NCBI GenBank assembly: GCA_022822135.1
Contig: JAJECH010000012.1
Coordinates: 83,901 to 147,900, forward strand
Length of the DNA stretch: 64,000 bases
Source: Pseudomonadales bacterium
GTDB taxonomy: Bacteria; Pseudomonadota; Gammaproteobacteria; Pseudomonadales; Azotimanducaceae
Direction of reading: 5' to 3'
The notes beneath the pieces were generated by a model, which saw only the letters and a list, made by a program, of their open reading frames with translations, did no database searches and was not told the DNA's origin. This document shows positions 55,297 to 63,919 of this stretch, in pieces. Each line of letters starts with the position of its first letter. Position 1 is the first letter of the stretch. A program made the position numbers and the translations under genes.

Positions 55297-55977
55297 TCAG
55301 CCCATGAATTGCTTCCAAGTCGGAAGGTCCTTAACATTTAGATAGGCATTCGCCTTTTTGGTTTCGCCCATGGTTGCGTTTGGCACGTGGCTGTAGTTAT
55401 GACCGGGCAACAGCAACGTGTCGTCCGGTAACGCCTTTAGCTTCTGCAGACTGTGGAACATCTCTTCGGAATCTGATCCCGGTAAATCCACGCGTCCGCA
55501 GCCGTCAATAAACAAAGTGTCGCCGGATACGAGCGTGTTCTTCACCCGAAAACACTGAGAGCCAGGTGTATGTCCGGGTGTATGTAAGAACTCAACCTCA
55601 ACGAGACCAATGTCTAGTTTGTCTCCTGAATCCACTTTCTTAACGTCAGAATCTGAAATCCCGGTGACTTTTTGAACGCCCTGCGCTTCGACGCGATTCG
55701 CGTAGACCTTAACCGGACGTTTTTCCATGATCTGAGCCACGCCTTCGATGCCTTCACCTCGCATTGCACCGCCAACATGATCAGGATGGTAATGCGTGAC
55801 TAACACACTGTTCAGAACATAGTCTTTTTCGTCCAAGTGGTTTAGTAACGCATCGATATCCCACGCAGGATCGACCAGCGCAACTTCGCGGGTTGTCTTG
55901 GAACCAACGATGTAGGTGAAGTTCAACATTGGGCCGATTTGAATCTGCTCAATGATCAACTCATCGGAAAGCTGCAT
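55297..55977 (-). CDS. MBL-fold metallo-hydrolase (glyoxalase II/persulfide dioxygenase-like)
   Basis: A 226-residue metallo-beta-lactamase-fold enzyme with all zinc or iron motifs: THYHPDHVGG, the histidine in THTPGHTPGSQ-type segment, GDTLFIDGCGRVD, and PGHNYSH. Such proteins hydrolyse S-lactoylglutathione or oxidise glutathione persulfide. The GDTLFIDGCGR pattern is nearer to the persulfide dioxygenase group, though this is a tentative distinction. Monocistronic. Confidence 0.85.
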   Translation of the reverse strand: MQLSDELIIEQIQIGPMLNFTYIVGSKTTREVALVDPAWDIDALLNHLDEKDYVLNSVLVTHYHPDHVGGAMRGEGIEGVAQIMEKRPVKVYANRVEAQGVQKVTGISDSDVKKVDSGDKLDIGLVEVEFLHTPGHTPGSQCFRVKNTLVSGDTLFIDGCGRVDLPGSDSEEMFHSLQKLKALPDDTLLLPGHNYSHVPNATMGETKKANAYLNVKDLPTWKQFMG

Positions 55978-56080
55978 GATGACTCTTGCTACAAGATTTC
56001 GATGGCATTATCCACCGAGTCATGCTTACTAGACTTGTATACACGGCAATCGAACAAATAAACGCTTGCAAGGAGCATCC

Positions 56081-57280
56081 ATGGCCGCATTGGACAACGT
56101 ACGCATCTTGGATTTGACGCAATACGAAGCCGGCACATCATGTACGCAAGCACTTGCTTGGCTCGGTGCTGATGTAGTTAAAGTCGAAGCCCCCAGCGTG
56201 GGAGACCCAGGTCGTGGTGTCGGTCTGACCGGTGAAGAGCGTTATTCCGCCTATTTCTGTAATTGGAACGCGAACAAACGAAGCGTCGTTATCAACCTTC
56301 AGAAAGACGAAGGTCGAGAGTTGCTCTTGGAAATGGTTCCGAAATTTGATGTATTTGTTGAGAACTACGGACCTGGTGTAGTAGAACGCTTACGAATCGA
56401 CTATGACGATCTCAAGGAAGTACATCCGACGCTGATCTACGCACGACTCAAAGGATTTGGAACTTCCGGACCGTACGCAGACTTTAAGAGTTTCGATATG
56501 GTCGCGCAGGCAGCCGCTGGCGCGTTTTCCGTAACAGGCGAACCCGACGGACCACCTACCGTTCCAGGTCCGACCATTGGCGACTCCGGGACCGGCGTCC
56601 AATTGGCGATGGCAATTCTCGCGGCATACATACAGCGCGACCGGGATGGTGTTGGGCAATTGATCGAAATATCGATGCAGGAAGCCATGACGTACTACAT
56701 GCGAACTCGCATCGCCACCGGTTCCAAATGGGGAACTCGACCCACACGACGAACGGGTAATACCCAAGGACTTCCGCCTGTCGACATCTTCCCGTGTAAG
56801 CCTTTCGGTCCAAACGACTATATCTATCTGATGCCGATTACGTCCGGTCATTGGGACGCACTTTGCACCGCATTGGAACGACCTGACCTATTAGTGGACG
56901 AACGATTCGCAGACCCGCGCAAGCGTCGAGATCACAAAGACGAGTTAAACGCCATCATCGAGGCGTGGTTATCTGATCGATCCAAACATGAAGCGATGAC
57001 AACGCTTGGCAGAGCTGGAGTCCCTTGCTCCGCCATCCTAGATACAGAAGAACTTCACAACGATGAACACCTTCTAGCGCGCGGCTTTGTGAAGGAGTTG
57101 GATCACCATGGGCACGGTCGAACGAAGTTACTAGGGTTTGCACCACGTATGTCACAGTCTGCGGTTGAAATCTCACGAGCGCCACTCCTAGGCGAACACA
57201 CTGATGACGTGTTGACAAAGGACATGAACATCTCACAAGAACGGGTTGCTCAACTCCGGTCCAGCGGCGTCGTAGAGTGA
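56081..57280 (+). CDS. family III CoA-transferase (CaiB/BaiF type)
   Basis: Moves CoA between carboxylic acids. The 399-residue protein starts AALDNVRILDLTQYEAGTSCTQALAWLGADVVKVE and has the catalytic aspartate in the IGDSGTGVQLAMAI segment, with KGFGTSGPYADFKSFD before it. AAGGAG sits 7 nt upstream of the ATG at 56081, so I reject the TTG at 56066. It stands apart from the two other CoA-transferases at 59.6-61.9 kb, from which an amidohydrolase gene on the other strand separates it. Confidence 0.9.
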   Translation: MAALDNVRILDLTQYEAGTSCTQALAWLGADVVKVEAPSVGDPGRGVGLTGEERYSAYFCNWNANKRSVVINLQKDEGRELLLEMVPKFDVFVENYGPGVVERLRIDYDDLKEVHPTLIYARLKGFGTSGPYADFKSFDMVAQAAAGAFSVTGEPDGPPTVPGPTIGDSGTGVQLAMAILAAYIQRDRDGVGQLIEISMQEAMTYYMRTRIATGSKWGTRPTRRTGNTQGLPPVDIFPCKPFGPNDYIYLMPITSGHWDALCTALERPDLLVDERFADPRKRRDHKDELNAIIEAWLSDRSKHEAMTTLGRAGVPCSAILDTEELHNDEHLLARGFVKELDHHGHGRTKLLGFAPRMSQSAVEISRAPLLGEHTDDVLTKDMNISQERVAQLRSSGVVE

Positions 57281-57287
57281 ACCTTGT

Positions 57288-58625
57288 TCATTCACGCAGG
57301 TAGGTGAGGTGCCCTTCAAGAATCGTTGCAAGAACGTCACTGCTGGTTAGACGACTACGCGCTTCTGACCAGGGTTTATCCAAGCACACGAGATTCGCTC
57401 GCGATCCAACCTTAATCTCTTCACCGTCAGTGAACAACGCCAAGGCATCCTCTGGTTCAATCGCCTCGTGTGATCCGATCACGGCACCGCCGCGTGTACG
57501 TCGATCGGTCGCAGCCTTGATCGCGCACCATGGATCAGCATCGCCGAACGGCGCATCCGTACCGATGGTGCATGAGATTCCTCGAGCGAGCATCGATCGA
57601 ATTGGGAAGAGAGAATCGAGTACTTCCGGTTCATTGTCACGAATGTACTGGTCGCCGCGCGCATAGAGAAAGTTTGGATTCGGGACCACGTGTAACCGAA
57701 GTGCCTCGACCATCTGCATGACGTCCGAACTCAATTCAGTCGCGTGTTCAAGTCGGTCGTCAACGACGCTTCCTACTTCATTCAAAGCAGAGACTGCAAA
57801 CACAACCTCCACTTTAGAGACACAATGGATCGCGACTGGTCGCTGCACTCTGTGCGATTCCGCGATCAAGTCACAGAATTCCTGAAAGTCAGGTAAGCGG
57901 TAATCGTCCAAGATCATCTTGCGATGACCGTCGCTCAATTCTGGACCACCCATCGCACGAACCCGGATTTCTGGACAATGGTTTTGCAAGAATGCCAAAG
58001 TCTCGTCGCCATTTGAAGGTGTTGCATCTGTGACATGCGTCACACCGCAACTCGTCATTTCGCGCGAAACCTCGTGCAGCTCTTCCGTCAAGCTGTGCTC
58101 GACCGTGAGTCGTGTAAACACCGCTTCGTCTTTTCGATACAGCTGCCCTTGACTGTCCGGCGGTAAACCCATTTCCTTCGCGCCTAAGGAATTGAAATAC
58201 CAAACCCGACCGGATCGGTGTTGAATCCGTACCGGGCGACCTTCTACCCACTGATCGACGAGCGATGCAGTTAGATCACCAGCTATCGACTCGTGATATC
58301 CCGTACCGCGAATCCATCCAGTGCCTTCTTCGAGACGGAGCTTGTTTTTCAGCTGACTCGAGTCAGTGATTTCGGGTGGACCGCAATTTACAGAACACTT
58401 ACGCGCAGCCAACGCTAGAAGATGCACGTGATCGTCTCTCAGGCTCGGAATCAGTGCGCCGCCTCTTGCGTCAAGAACTCTTTCATCGGCAACTGAACCC
58501 AGATGTTCAGCGATGGTGCTGACGTCGCCCATCCGACATCGCACATCCAATCGTCGACCGAATAGATCGACGTTCTTGATTAACAACGACTGCAAGGAAC
58601 TCTCAGATAAAAGCTGAGGCAACAA
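57288..58625 (-). CDS. amidohydrolase (YtcJ-like)
   Basis: A 445-residue TIM-barrel amidohydrolase. The first metal motif is atypical, DDHVHLLALA, as in YtcJ-like proteins, followed by a glycine-rich middle, IHCVSKVEV with a probable metal histidine, LEHATEL, and TIGTDAPFGDADPW near the C-terminus. Substrate unknown. The start is a TTG, and its surroundings do not settle it. Later TTG codons near LIKNVDLFG would be closer to normal. It diverges from the enoyl-CoA hydratase-like gene by only 2 nt, so both promoters must lie within coding sequence, and it converges on the first CoA-transferase gene. Confidence 0.75.
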   Translation of the reverse strand: MLPQLLSESSLQSLLIKNVDLFGRRLDVRCRMGDVSTIAEHLGSVADERVLDARGGALIPSLRDDHVHLLALAARKCSVNCGPPEITDSSQLKNKLRLEEGTGWIRGTGYHESIAGDLTASLVDQWVEGRPVRIQHRSGRVWYFNSLGAKEMGLPPDSQGQLYRKDEAVFTRLTVEHSLTEELHEVSREMTSCGVTHVTDATPSNGDETLAFLQNHCPEIRVRAMGGPELSDGHRKMILDDYRLPDFQEFCDLIAESHRVQRPVAIHCVSKVEVVFAVSALNEVGSVVDDRLEHATELSSDVMQMVEALRLHVVPNPNFLYARGDQYIRDNEPEVLDSLFPIRSMLARGISCTIGTDAPFGDADPWCAIKAATDRRTRGGAVIGSHEAIEPEDALALFTDGEEIKVGSRANLVCLDKPWSEARSRLTSSDVLATILEGHLTYLRE

Positions 58626-58627
58626 TA

Positions 58628-59620
58628 ATGCACCACTTTCAAGAACCGAATTTTGTCGACCTGAATTTCCGTACCTTAACTGGGTCTGAACTACTGCATA
58701 AATTGAGATCTGCTGCGGAATGCGAAGAACTCAGTCCCGTTGCAGGCGTAAACGGTGTCATCGTTACGGATGAACTCACCGACAATGCTTCGTTAAAACC
58801 TCCATGTCCCGTCATATCAACTTCGGTCGGCGCAACCTCGGAATTAATTGATGTCCGAGTTGAGAGCGATCAATCGTTGGATGCGTTACTCCAAGGTATT
58901 GAACGCAGCCCTATCGCATCCGCTACGCTCGTACAGTTAATACGCGTCAACGAACGGAGCTCGATCAGCGACGCATTGTGTGCTGAATCGCTTGCATACT
59001 CATCTCTACAGCACAGCGAACAGTTCCAGAATTGGCTCGCAACAGACAAGCCTTCGAACGTCAAACAGTTTTCAGAACCTGCGATCCTTATTGATCGAAC
59101 TGACGACGAACTCACGCTCACGCTGAATCGCCCAGCAAATCGGAACGCTTGGTCAACTGACATGCGCGACGCACTAGCAGAACACCTGCAGTACGCGTTT
59201 GAGGACAGCTCGATTTCGCACATTACGATCCAAGCAAACGGACCAGCATTTAGCGCTGGAGGAGACTTAACGGAGTTCGGGTCGGCTCGTGACGCGGGTG
59301 TCGCGCACGTGTCCCGCCAGACAAGAAGTCCTGCTACCTTGATGCATCTCCTGAGCAAGAAAATCACCGCCAAGGTGCACGGTGCATGTGTGGGCGCAGG
59401 AATCGAACTACCCGCATTCGCCGACCGAGTCACCGCGCGGTCTGATGCCTTCTTCCAATTACCAGAGATAGCTTTCGGGCTCATCCCGGGTGCTGGCGGA
59501 ACAGCGAGCATGTTGAATCGGATCGGCAGGTCCCGTTTCAATTACATGGCGCTTACCGGCGGACGGATCGATGTAGAGACCGCATTGAACTGGCATCTCA
59601 TTGACGAGATTCAAGACTAG
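58628..59620 (+). CDS. enoyl-CoA hydratase/isomerase-family protein with a degenerate N-terminal half
   Basis: A 330-residue protein. Residues about 148-330 are a crotonase: the oxyanion hole is in NGPAFSAGGDLTEFG and HGACVGAGIELPAFADRV, and the catalytic glutamate is probably in FFQLPEIAFGLIPGAGGT. Residues 1-147 have no intact family, but ESLAYSSLQHSEQFQNWLA resembles the end of a crotonase half, so it may be a degraded duplicate. The gene overlaps nothing. The next gene begins 5 nt after its stop, and two CoA-transferases follow. Confidence 0.75.
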   Translation: MHHFQEPNFVDLNFRTLTGSELLHKLRSAAECEELSPVAGVNGVIVTDELTDNASLKPPCPVISTSVGATSELIDVRVESDQSLDALLQGIERSPIASATLVQLIRVNERSSISDALCAESLAYSSLQHSEQFQNWLATDKPSNVKQFSEPAILIDRTDDELTLTLNRPANRNAWSTDMRDALAEHLQYAFEDSSISHITIQANGPAFSAGGDLTEFGSARDAGVAHVSRQTRSPATLMHLLSKKITAKVHGACVGAGIELPAFADRVTARSDAFFQLPEIAFGLIPGAGGTASMLNRIGRSRFNYMALTGGRIDVETALNWHLIDEIQD

Positions 59621-59624
59621 TAGC

Positions 59625-60674
59625 GTGTTTAAATCGGAAACAAAAACCCGCGTCCTAGAGATAGGTAACTTCGCTGCTGGTTACGCCGGCAAGCTATTTG
59701 CACACGCCGGTTGTGACGTCGTTCGCATTGAACCCGAACGACGAAAAGCGTGTTGGGTGTCCGAACGAGCGATGGATCTGTTTCTGCACCATGACAAAAG
59801 GCGTGTCAATACCCAAGATCACGAGCTCGTAGAGCAACTTGCTAATAAAGCCGATGTGGTTGTTGTAGACGGCGAATCTGCAGACGAGATCTCATCCGTG
59901 GGATTCGAGCGTTGGCAAACACCGATCAGAGTTGCCATCACACCGTTTGGCTTAACCGGACCTGACCGAAACCGCGCAGCTACGAACGCAACGATTCTGG
60001 CTCTAGGTGGCTATTCCAATCTCATGGGCGATCCAGACCGTGAGCCTTTAACTCTGCCTGGACATTACGTAGATTTTCAGAGTGGCGGGTACGCATACAC
60101 CGCTGCGAGCGCGTGCCTCCTCGGTCATCACGAAGACACCATCGACATCGGCATGCTTGAAGTGATCATGTCACTCAGTCAGTTCACGACCGTCATGTGG
60201 ACATGTGCTCAAACGGTACGTTCACGTCATGGTAATGATTTTTGGTCAGTCGTGCCTACGACCCTGTTTCGTTGCAAGGACGGTTGGGTCTACATCAACA
60301 TCGTACCCGGATTCTGGGATCCCTTTACGACCGCTATCGACCTACCTGAACTAACACTCGACCCTAGATTCCTCACCAACAATCTTCGCATGACGAATCG
60401 GGATGCATTACACGAGATCGTCGCCCAAGCATTTATTCAGTGGACACGAAGCGAGATTCAACATCGGGCTGAGGTGGCACGGATTCCGTTAGGCGCAGTG
60501 CTTACTTTTCCCGAGGTTCTAGACGATCCTCATCTTCGAGAGCGCAACATGTGGCAGAAGATCAGGTACAACGACGGAGACTCGGTTGTTTCGCCTCGAC
60601 CTCCGTTTGTCATGCAAGGTATCGAACGTGATACCTTATCGCTGACGGAACCGGAACGAGCAAACGATGGCTAG
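59625..60674 (+). CDS. family III CoA-transferase
   Basis: A 349-residue CaiB/BaiF-type CoA-transferase. The GTG at 59625 lies 5 nt after the preceding stop and gives a good N-terminus (TRVLEIGNFAAGYAGKLFAHAGCDVVRIEP). The catalytic aspartate is in GHYVDFQSGGYAYTAASA. Its last codons overlap the next CoA-transferase gene by 8 nt. The sequence is shorter and more diverged than its downstream partner, suggesting the two form a heteromeric enzyme or act on different acids. Confidence 0.85.
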   Translation: MFKSETKTRVLEIGNFAAGYAGKLFAHAGCDVVRIEPERRKACWVSERAMDLFLHHDKRRVNTQDHELVEQLANKADVVVVDGESADEISSVGFERWQTPIRVAITPFGLTGPDRNRAATNATILALGGYSNLMGDPDREPLTLPGHYVDFQSGGYAYTAASACLLGHHEDTIDIGMLEVIMSLSQFTTVMWTCAQTVRSRHGNDFWSVVPTTLFRCKDGWVYINIVPGFWDPFTTAIDLPELTLDPRFLTNNLRMTNRDALHEIVAQAFIQWTRSEIQHRAEVARIPLGAVLTFPEVLDDPHLRERNMWQKIRYNDGDSVVSPRPPFVMQGIERDTLSLTEPERANDG

Positions 60675-61890
60675 AGGTCCGCTCGAAAACGTACGCATTC
60701 TGGATCTCACCCACGTATGGGCGGGGCCACTTGCGACACGCATTCTCGGGGATTTAGGCGCTCAAATCCTGAAGATCGAAGCACCGATGGGTCGAGGACC
60801 TACCGTGTATCCAACCGTTCCGCTTGGCGGGTTCATCGGTGGCGAACCAGGCGATGAACCTTGGAACGTGAATGCCGTGTTTGTGAAGCTCATGCGAAAC
60901 AAGAAGAGCCTCGCACTGGATCTCAAAACCGAAGCTGGCCGCAACACATTTCTTGAGCTGGTCGCCATTTGCGATGTGGTGATCGAGAACTTTTCCGCTC
61001 GAGCGATGGCGAGTCTAGCGCTCGACTACGAACACCTTAAACAAAGCAATCCCCAGATCATTCATGTTGCCATGCCTGGCTACGGGCTATCCGGACCTTA
61101 CAGTGAACGAGTCGCGTTCGGACCGACTGTCGAGCCAATGTCGGGACTGACATCGGTGATGGGATACAGCGCCGATGAACCACGCGCCACGGCGATGGCC
61201 ATGCCCGATCCGACATCTGCCGTAAGCGCAACCGCTGCGGTGGTCACTGCGTTACGCATGCGAGAGCTGACCGGCGAAGGCAGATTAGTTGAGATGTCTC
61301 TGCATGAATCGGCAACGTCTTACTCTGGTCCGTGGCTAATCGACACCCAGCTTGGTCATGAACCGACACAGATTGGCAACCGCCATCCCGAGCTTGCGCC
61401 ACACGGCATCTACCCATGTCTAGGAGAAGACAACTGGGTCGCGATCGGTTGTCGGTCAGATGAAGAGTTCCAATCTTTGTGCAATGTGTGTGAATTGGAC
61501 ATCGATCGCACTTGGAGCTTGAAAGAACGCAAATCGAATGAACGGATTCTTGACGCCGCAATAGCTAACTGGACAAGAGATCGTTCATATAAAACCATTG
61601 AAGATTCTCTACGTGATATCGGGATTCCAGCAGGCAAAGTACTCGACACCGAAGGCATGCTCGCGAATCCACAGAGCATCGACAGGGGATTTTTCGTACC
61701 GCTTGAGCAAGGAACGCCGATGCCTGGGAACCCCGTCAAAATGTCAGCAATCTCAAGCGAAGATTGGGAACCGTGTCCTAAGCTTGGCGAGCATAACGAG
61801 GAAGTTCTATCTGAGTGGCTTGATTTCGACCCAGCTCGAATTCAGACGCTCTACGATGAAGGTGTCATCGTCAATCGGCCACCCCGGTAG
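60667..61890 (+). CDS. family III CoA-transferase
   Basis: A 407-residue CaiB/BaiF-type CoA-transferase with ENVRILDLTHVWAGPLATRILGDLGAQILKIE at the start and the catalytic aspartate in MAMPDPTSAVSATAA. PGYGLSGPYSERVAFGP is the family's second conserved region. It overlaps the preceding CoA-transferase gene by 8 nt. Together with the hydratase-like gene these three genes make one operon that could activate, hydrate and exchange CoA on an unknown organic acid. Confidence 0.9.
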   Translation: MARGPLENVRILDLTHVWAGPLATRILGDLGAQILKIEAPMGRGPTVYPTVPLGGFIGGEPGDEPWNVNAVFVKLMRNKKSLALDLKTEAGRNTFLELVAICDVVIENFSARAMASLALDYEHLKQSNPQIIHVAMPGYGLSGPYSERVAFGPTVEPMSGLTSVMGYSADEPRATAMAMPDPTSAVSATAAVVTALRMRELTGEGRLVEMSLHESATSYSGPWLIDTQLGHEPTQIGNRHPELAPHGIYPCLGEDNWVAIGCRSDEEFQSLCNVCELDIDRTWSLKERKSNERILDAAIANWTRDRSYKTIEDSLRDIGIPAGKVLDTEGMLANPQSIDRGFFVPLEQGTPMPGNPVKMSAISSEDWEPCPKLGEHNEEVLSEWLDFDPARIQTLYDEGVIVNRPPR

Positions 61891-61933
61891 TAGCCGTGTT
61901 TATTTATATTTGGGGTAATAGGAGGAAAGCAAC

Positions 61934-62173
61934 ATGGCTGACGCGTTCGATACGCTCGCAGCTAGCGAAGAACTACAAACCGGCGGATTGGACGAAAACC
62001 AATCGAAAGCGGTCGCACGGGTGATCAACGGCGCATTCACTGACAACGTCGCGACAAAGGACGATCTTGAAATACTGCGGTTACAGATTCGGAATCACTT
62101 CTACCTGACGCAGGTAGCGCTCTTTATCGCACTCATCTCAGTACTCAAAGACTGGTCGCAAATATTCAACTAG
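61934..62173 (+). CDS. small DUF1640-like coiled-coil membrane protein
   Basis: A 79-residue protein. It opens ADAFDTLAASEELQTGGLDENQSKAVARV and has the phrase VATKDDLEILRLQI, characteristic of small DUF1640-type proteins, before a C-terminal hydrophobic helix (LTQVALFIALISVL). A strong AGGAGG ribosome site precedes the ATG. A function is not known. Its relation to the 12-314 protein is of general type rather than sequence identity. Confidence 0.75.
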   Translation: MADAFDTLAASEELQTGGLDENQSKAVARVINGAFTDNVATKDDLEILRLQIRNHFYLTQVALFIALISVLKDWSQIFN

Positions 62174-62397
62174 GAAGTTAACTCCTAATTTAGAGTCCAA
62201 CAGCGATAAAACTAAAAGCGCACTGTAGCCTTTTCCTACTCTGATAGAGTTTGGTGAACATCGGACCGCAACAAACCACAACACACCAATTTCGATTTTG
62301 CGTGCACAATGCGTGACGGCACCCGCGCTTACGTCTGCAATGTCGGCTGTCGCATTGCCTTAAGTTGAGCCGCCGAGATGAGGATGCCAATCAAATC

Positions 62398-63687
62398 TCA
62401 TTCTCGGATCGATGCTGGAACCATCGAGAACGGTCGTTCGGCAAGAATCTGAGTGTCTAAGTCCATGATTCGAATGTTGTAAACCCTGTTCGGTTGAAGA
62501 AATAGAGCTACTCTGTGCGTTCGATTCGCTTCTACGCGATCAGCGGGTACCGCTCCTTTCTCTTCCGACGGATAGACTGCTTCCAAGATGCAGGATTTGT
62601 CGAGACACTCCGGTGTGTCAAACCATACGGGTTGTCTGGTATCCCCCATTCTCATCCACGACGGACGTTCATACTCGTAGTGCGTCTGTAAACCAACTAC
62701 TTCGATGTCGGTATAGTTATCTCCGTCGACGAGTTCGCCGGTAGAGTCGAGTAGAACAACGGGATATGCGGCGAGCAACCCTCTTTTTTCGGCTTCTTGT
62801 CGCCACGGATGCTCCTCTTTCAAAGTACTCCGTTCACTGAGTTCCGTTTGATCGATGGTTAAGGGGTCGATTCCCGTGAACTCTCTTAGGAAATACGCCA
62901 TCGGTGACCAACTACTCGTCTTTTTTTCACGAACGTGGGCGTACCCGCAGTGAGCAAGTACTTTCGCATCTGGATCTTTCTTCAGTATTCTCTCAATGAT
63001 GTTCTCTGCCTGTACGCGGTCTCGTTCCACCTGTCGATTTATGGGATTCTCGGAGTCTTCTGGCGCCATTTGGGAATCTTCAATTTCGTAACCGACGATT
63101 TTGAAGCCTAGCTCAAATGCGGATCGAAGCATCTGTGCGTATACAACATCATTTGAGTAATAACCACCACCGATCACGGGATATCCGCGTTCGTTGATAC
63201 CGTCGTCGAACTGGTAGCCCTCTACCGCCAAATAACGGAACCCACGTTCATATAGTGGCTCTAGGAGCTCTAACGTTAATAATCGATCGGACCCGACGTG
63301 GTGCCGCTCGTTCACGATGACGATTCGGTGATTGACGGAACGATTAACGATGTATTCAATCGCGGGTTTGGCGCGTACTGATGGTGGTAAATCGCCTTCT
63401 GCGTAGTACCGATGAGTGCGCCAATCAAAGAACGCCAATGCGGTAGCATGATTTCCGACTTTGGATTCGAGAGTAGCGCGGCGCGTTGCGTATGAAAGTC
63501 GATATTGTGAGTCACGCTCACACAGAAGTTCATGGGAGCGGTTCATACTCAGCGGTTCCCACGTGATTGATGAGGTGCGCCAAATCTGAACCCATTGTCT
63601 GTATTCGTCTTCGCAGCTTGCCTCAGGTTCTGAAGCCAAAATAAGGCACGATGACAAGGTGGTAAGGTACAACAGATATTTCTTCAT
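62398..63687 (-). CDS. exported ChaN/EreA-like protein of unknown function
   Basis: A 429-residue secreted protein with an N-terminal signal peptide (YLLYLTTLSSCLILASEPEA; the cysteine is not in a clear lipobox). The central part has IVIVNERHHVGSDRLLTLELLEPLYERGFRYLAVEGY, a later EIEDSQ, and AKVLAHCGYAHVREKK. Glutamate and histidine motifs in this order resemble the erythromycin esterase-like / ChaN fold. The substrate is unknown and the assignment tentative. No operon partner is adjacent, and an IS3 element lies upstream. Confidence 0.6.
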   Translation of the reverse strand: MKKYLLYLTTLSSCLILASEPEASCEDEYRQWVQIWRTSSITWEPLSMNRSHELLCERDSQYRLSYATRRATLESKVGNHATALAFFDWRTHRYYAEGDLPPSVRAKPAIEYIVNRSVNHRIVIVNERHHVGSDRLLTLELLEPLYERGFRYLAVEGYQFDDGINERGYPVIGGGYYSNDVVYAQMLRSAFELGFKIVGYEIEDSQMAPEDSENPINRQVERDRVQAENIIERILKKDPDAKVLAHCGYAHVREKKTSSWSPMAYFLREFTGIDPLTIDQTELSERSTLKEEHPWRQEAEKRGLLAAYPVVLLDSTGELVDGDNYTDIEVVGLQTHYEYERPSWMRMGDTRQPVWFDTPECLDKSCILEAVYPSEEKGAVPADRVEANRTHRVALFLQPNRVYNIRIMDLDTQILAERPFSMVPASIRE

Positions 63688-63770
63688 TACAGTGTTACCA
63701 AGATCGCGCGAAGAGCGCCTTTATTCATGGAGGGGATGGATAGTCGCGTGCGTCGGTTCCCATCCTATAT

Positions 63771-63793
63771 TGCATACTCAGATGCAGTATGCA
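63771..63793. repeat. 8-bp inverted repeat near the IS3 end
   Basis: TGCATACT, 7 nt, AGTATGCA: exact inverted repeat in the gap between the exported protein gene (minus) and the transposase gene (plus). It could be an operator for either gene. It lies too far inside the gap for me to call it an insertion sequence end. Confidence 0.4.
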
Positions 63794-63919
63794 CTAAGTT
63801 GAGAGTTTTTCTCGACGAAAATGCTACGAAGACTCACTAGCGTGTACAAGTGAGGCACGAGGGTATGCGCACGTTTAGGGGGACAGTTTATTTGCAGAAT
63901 TTAACTTAGGAGCATGCAA

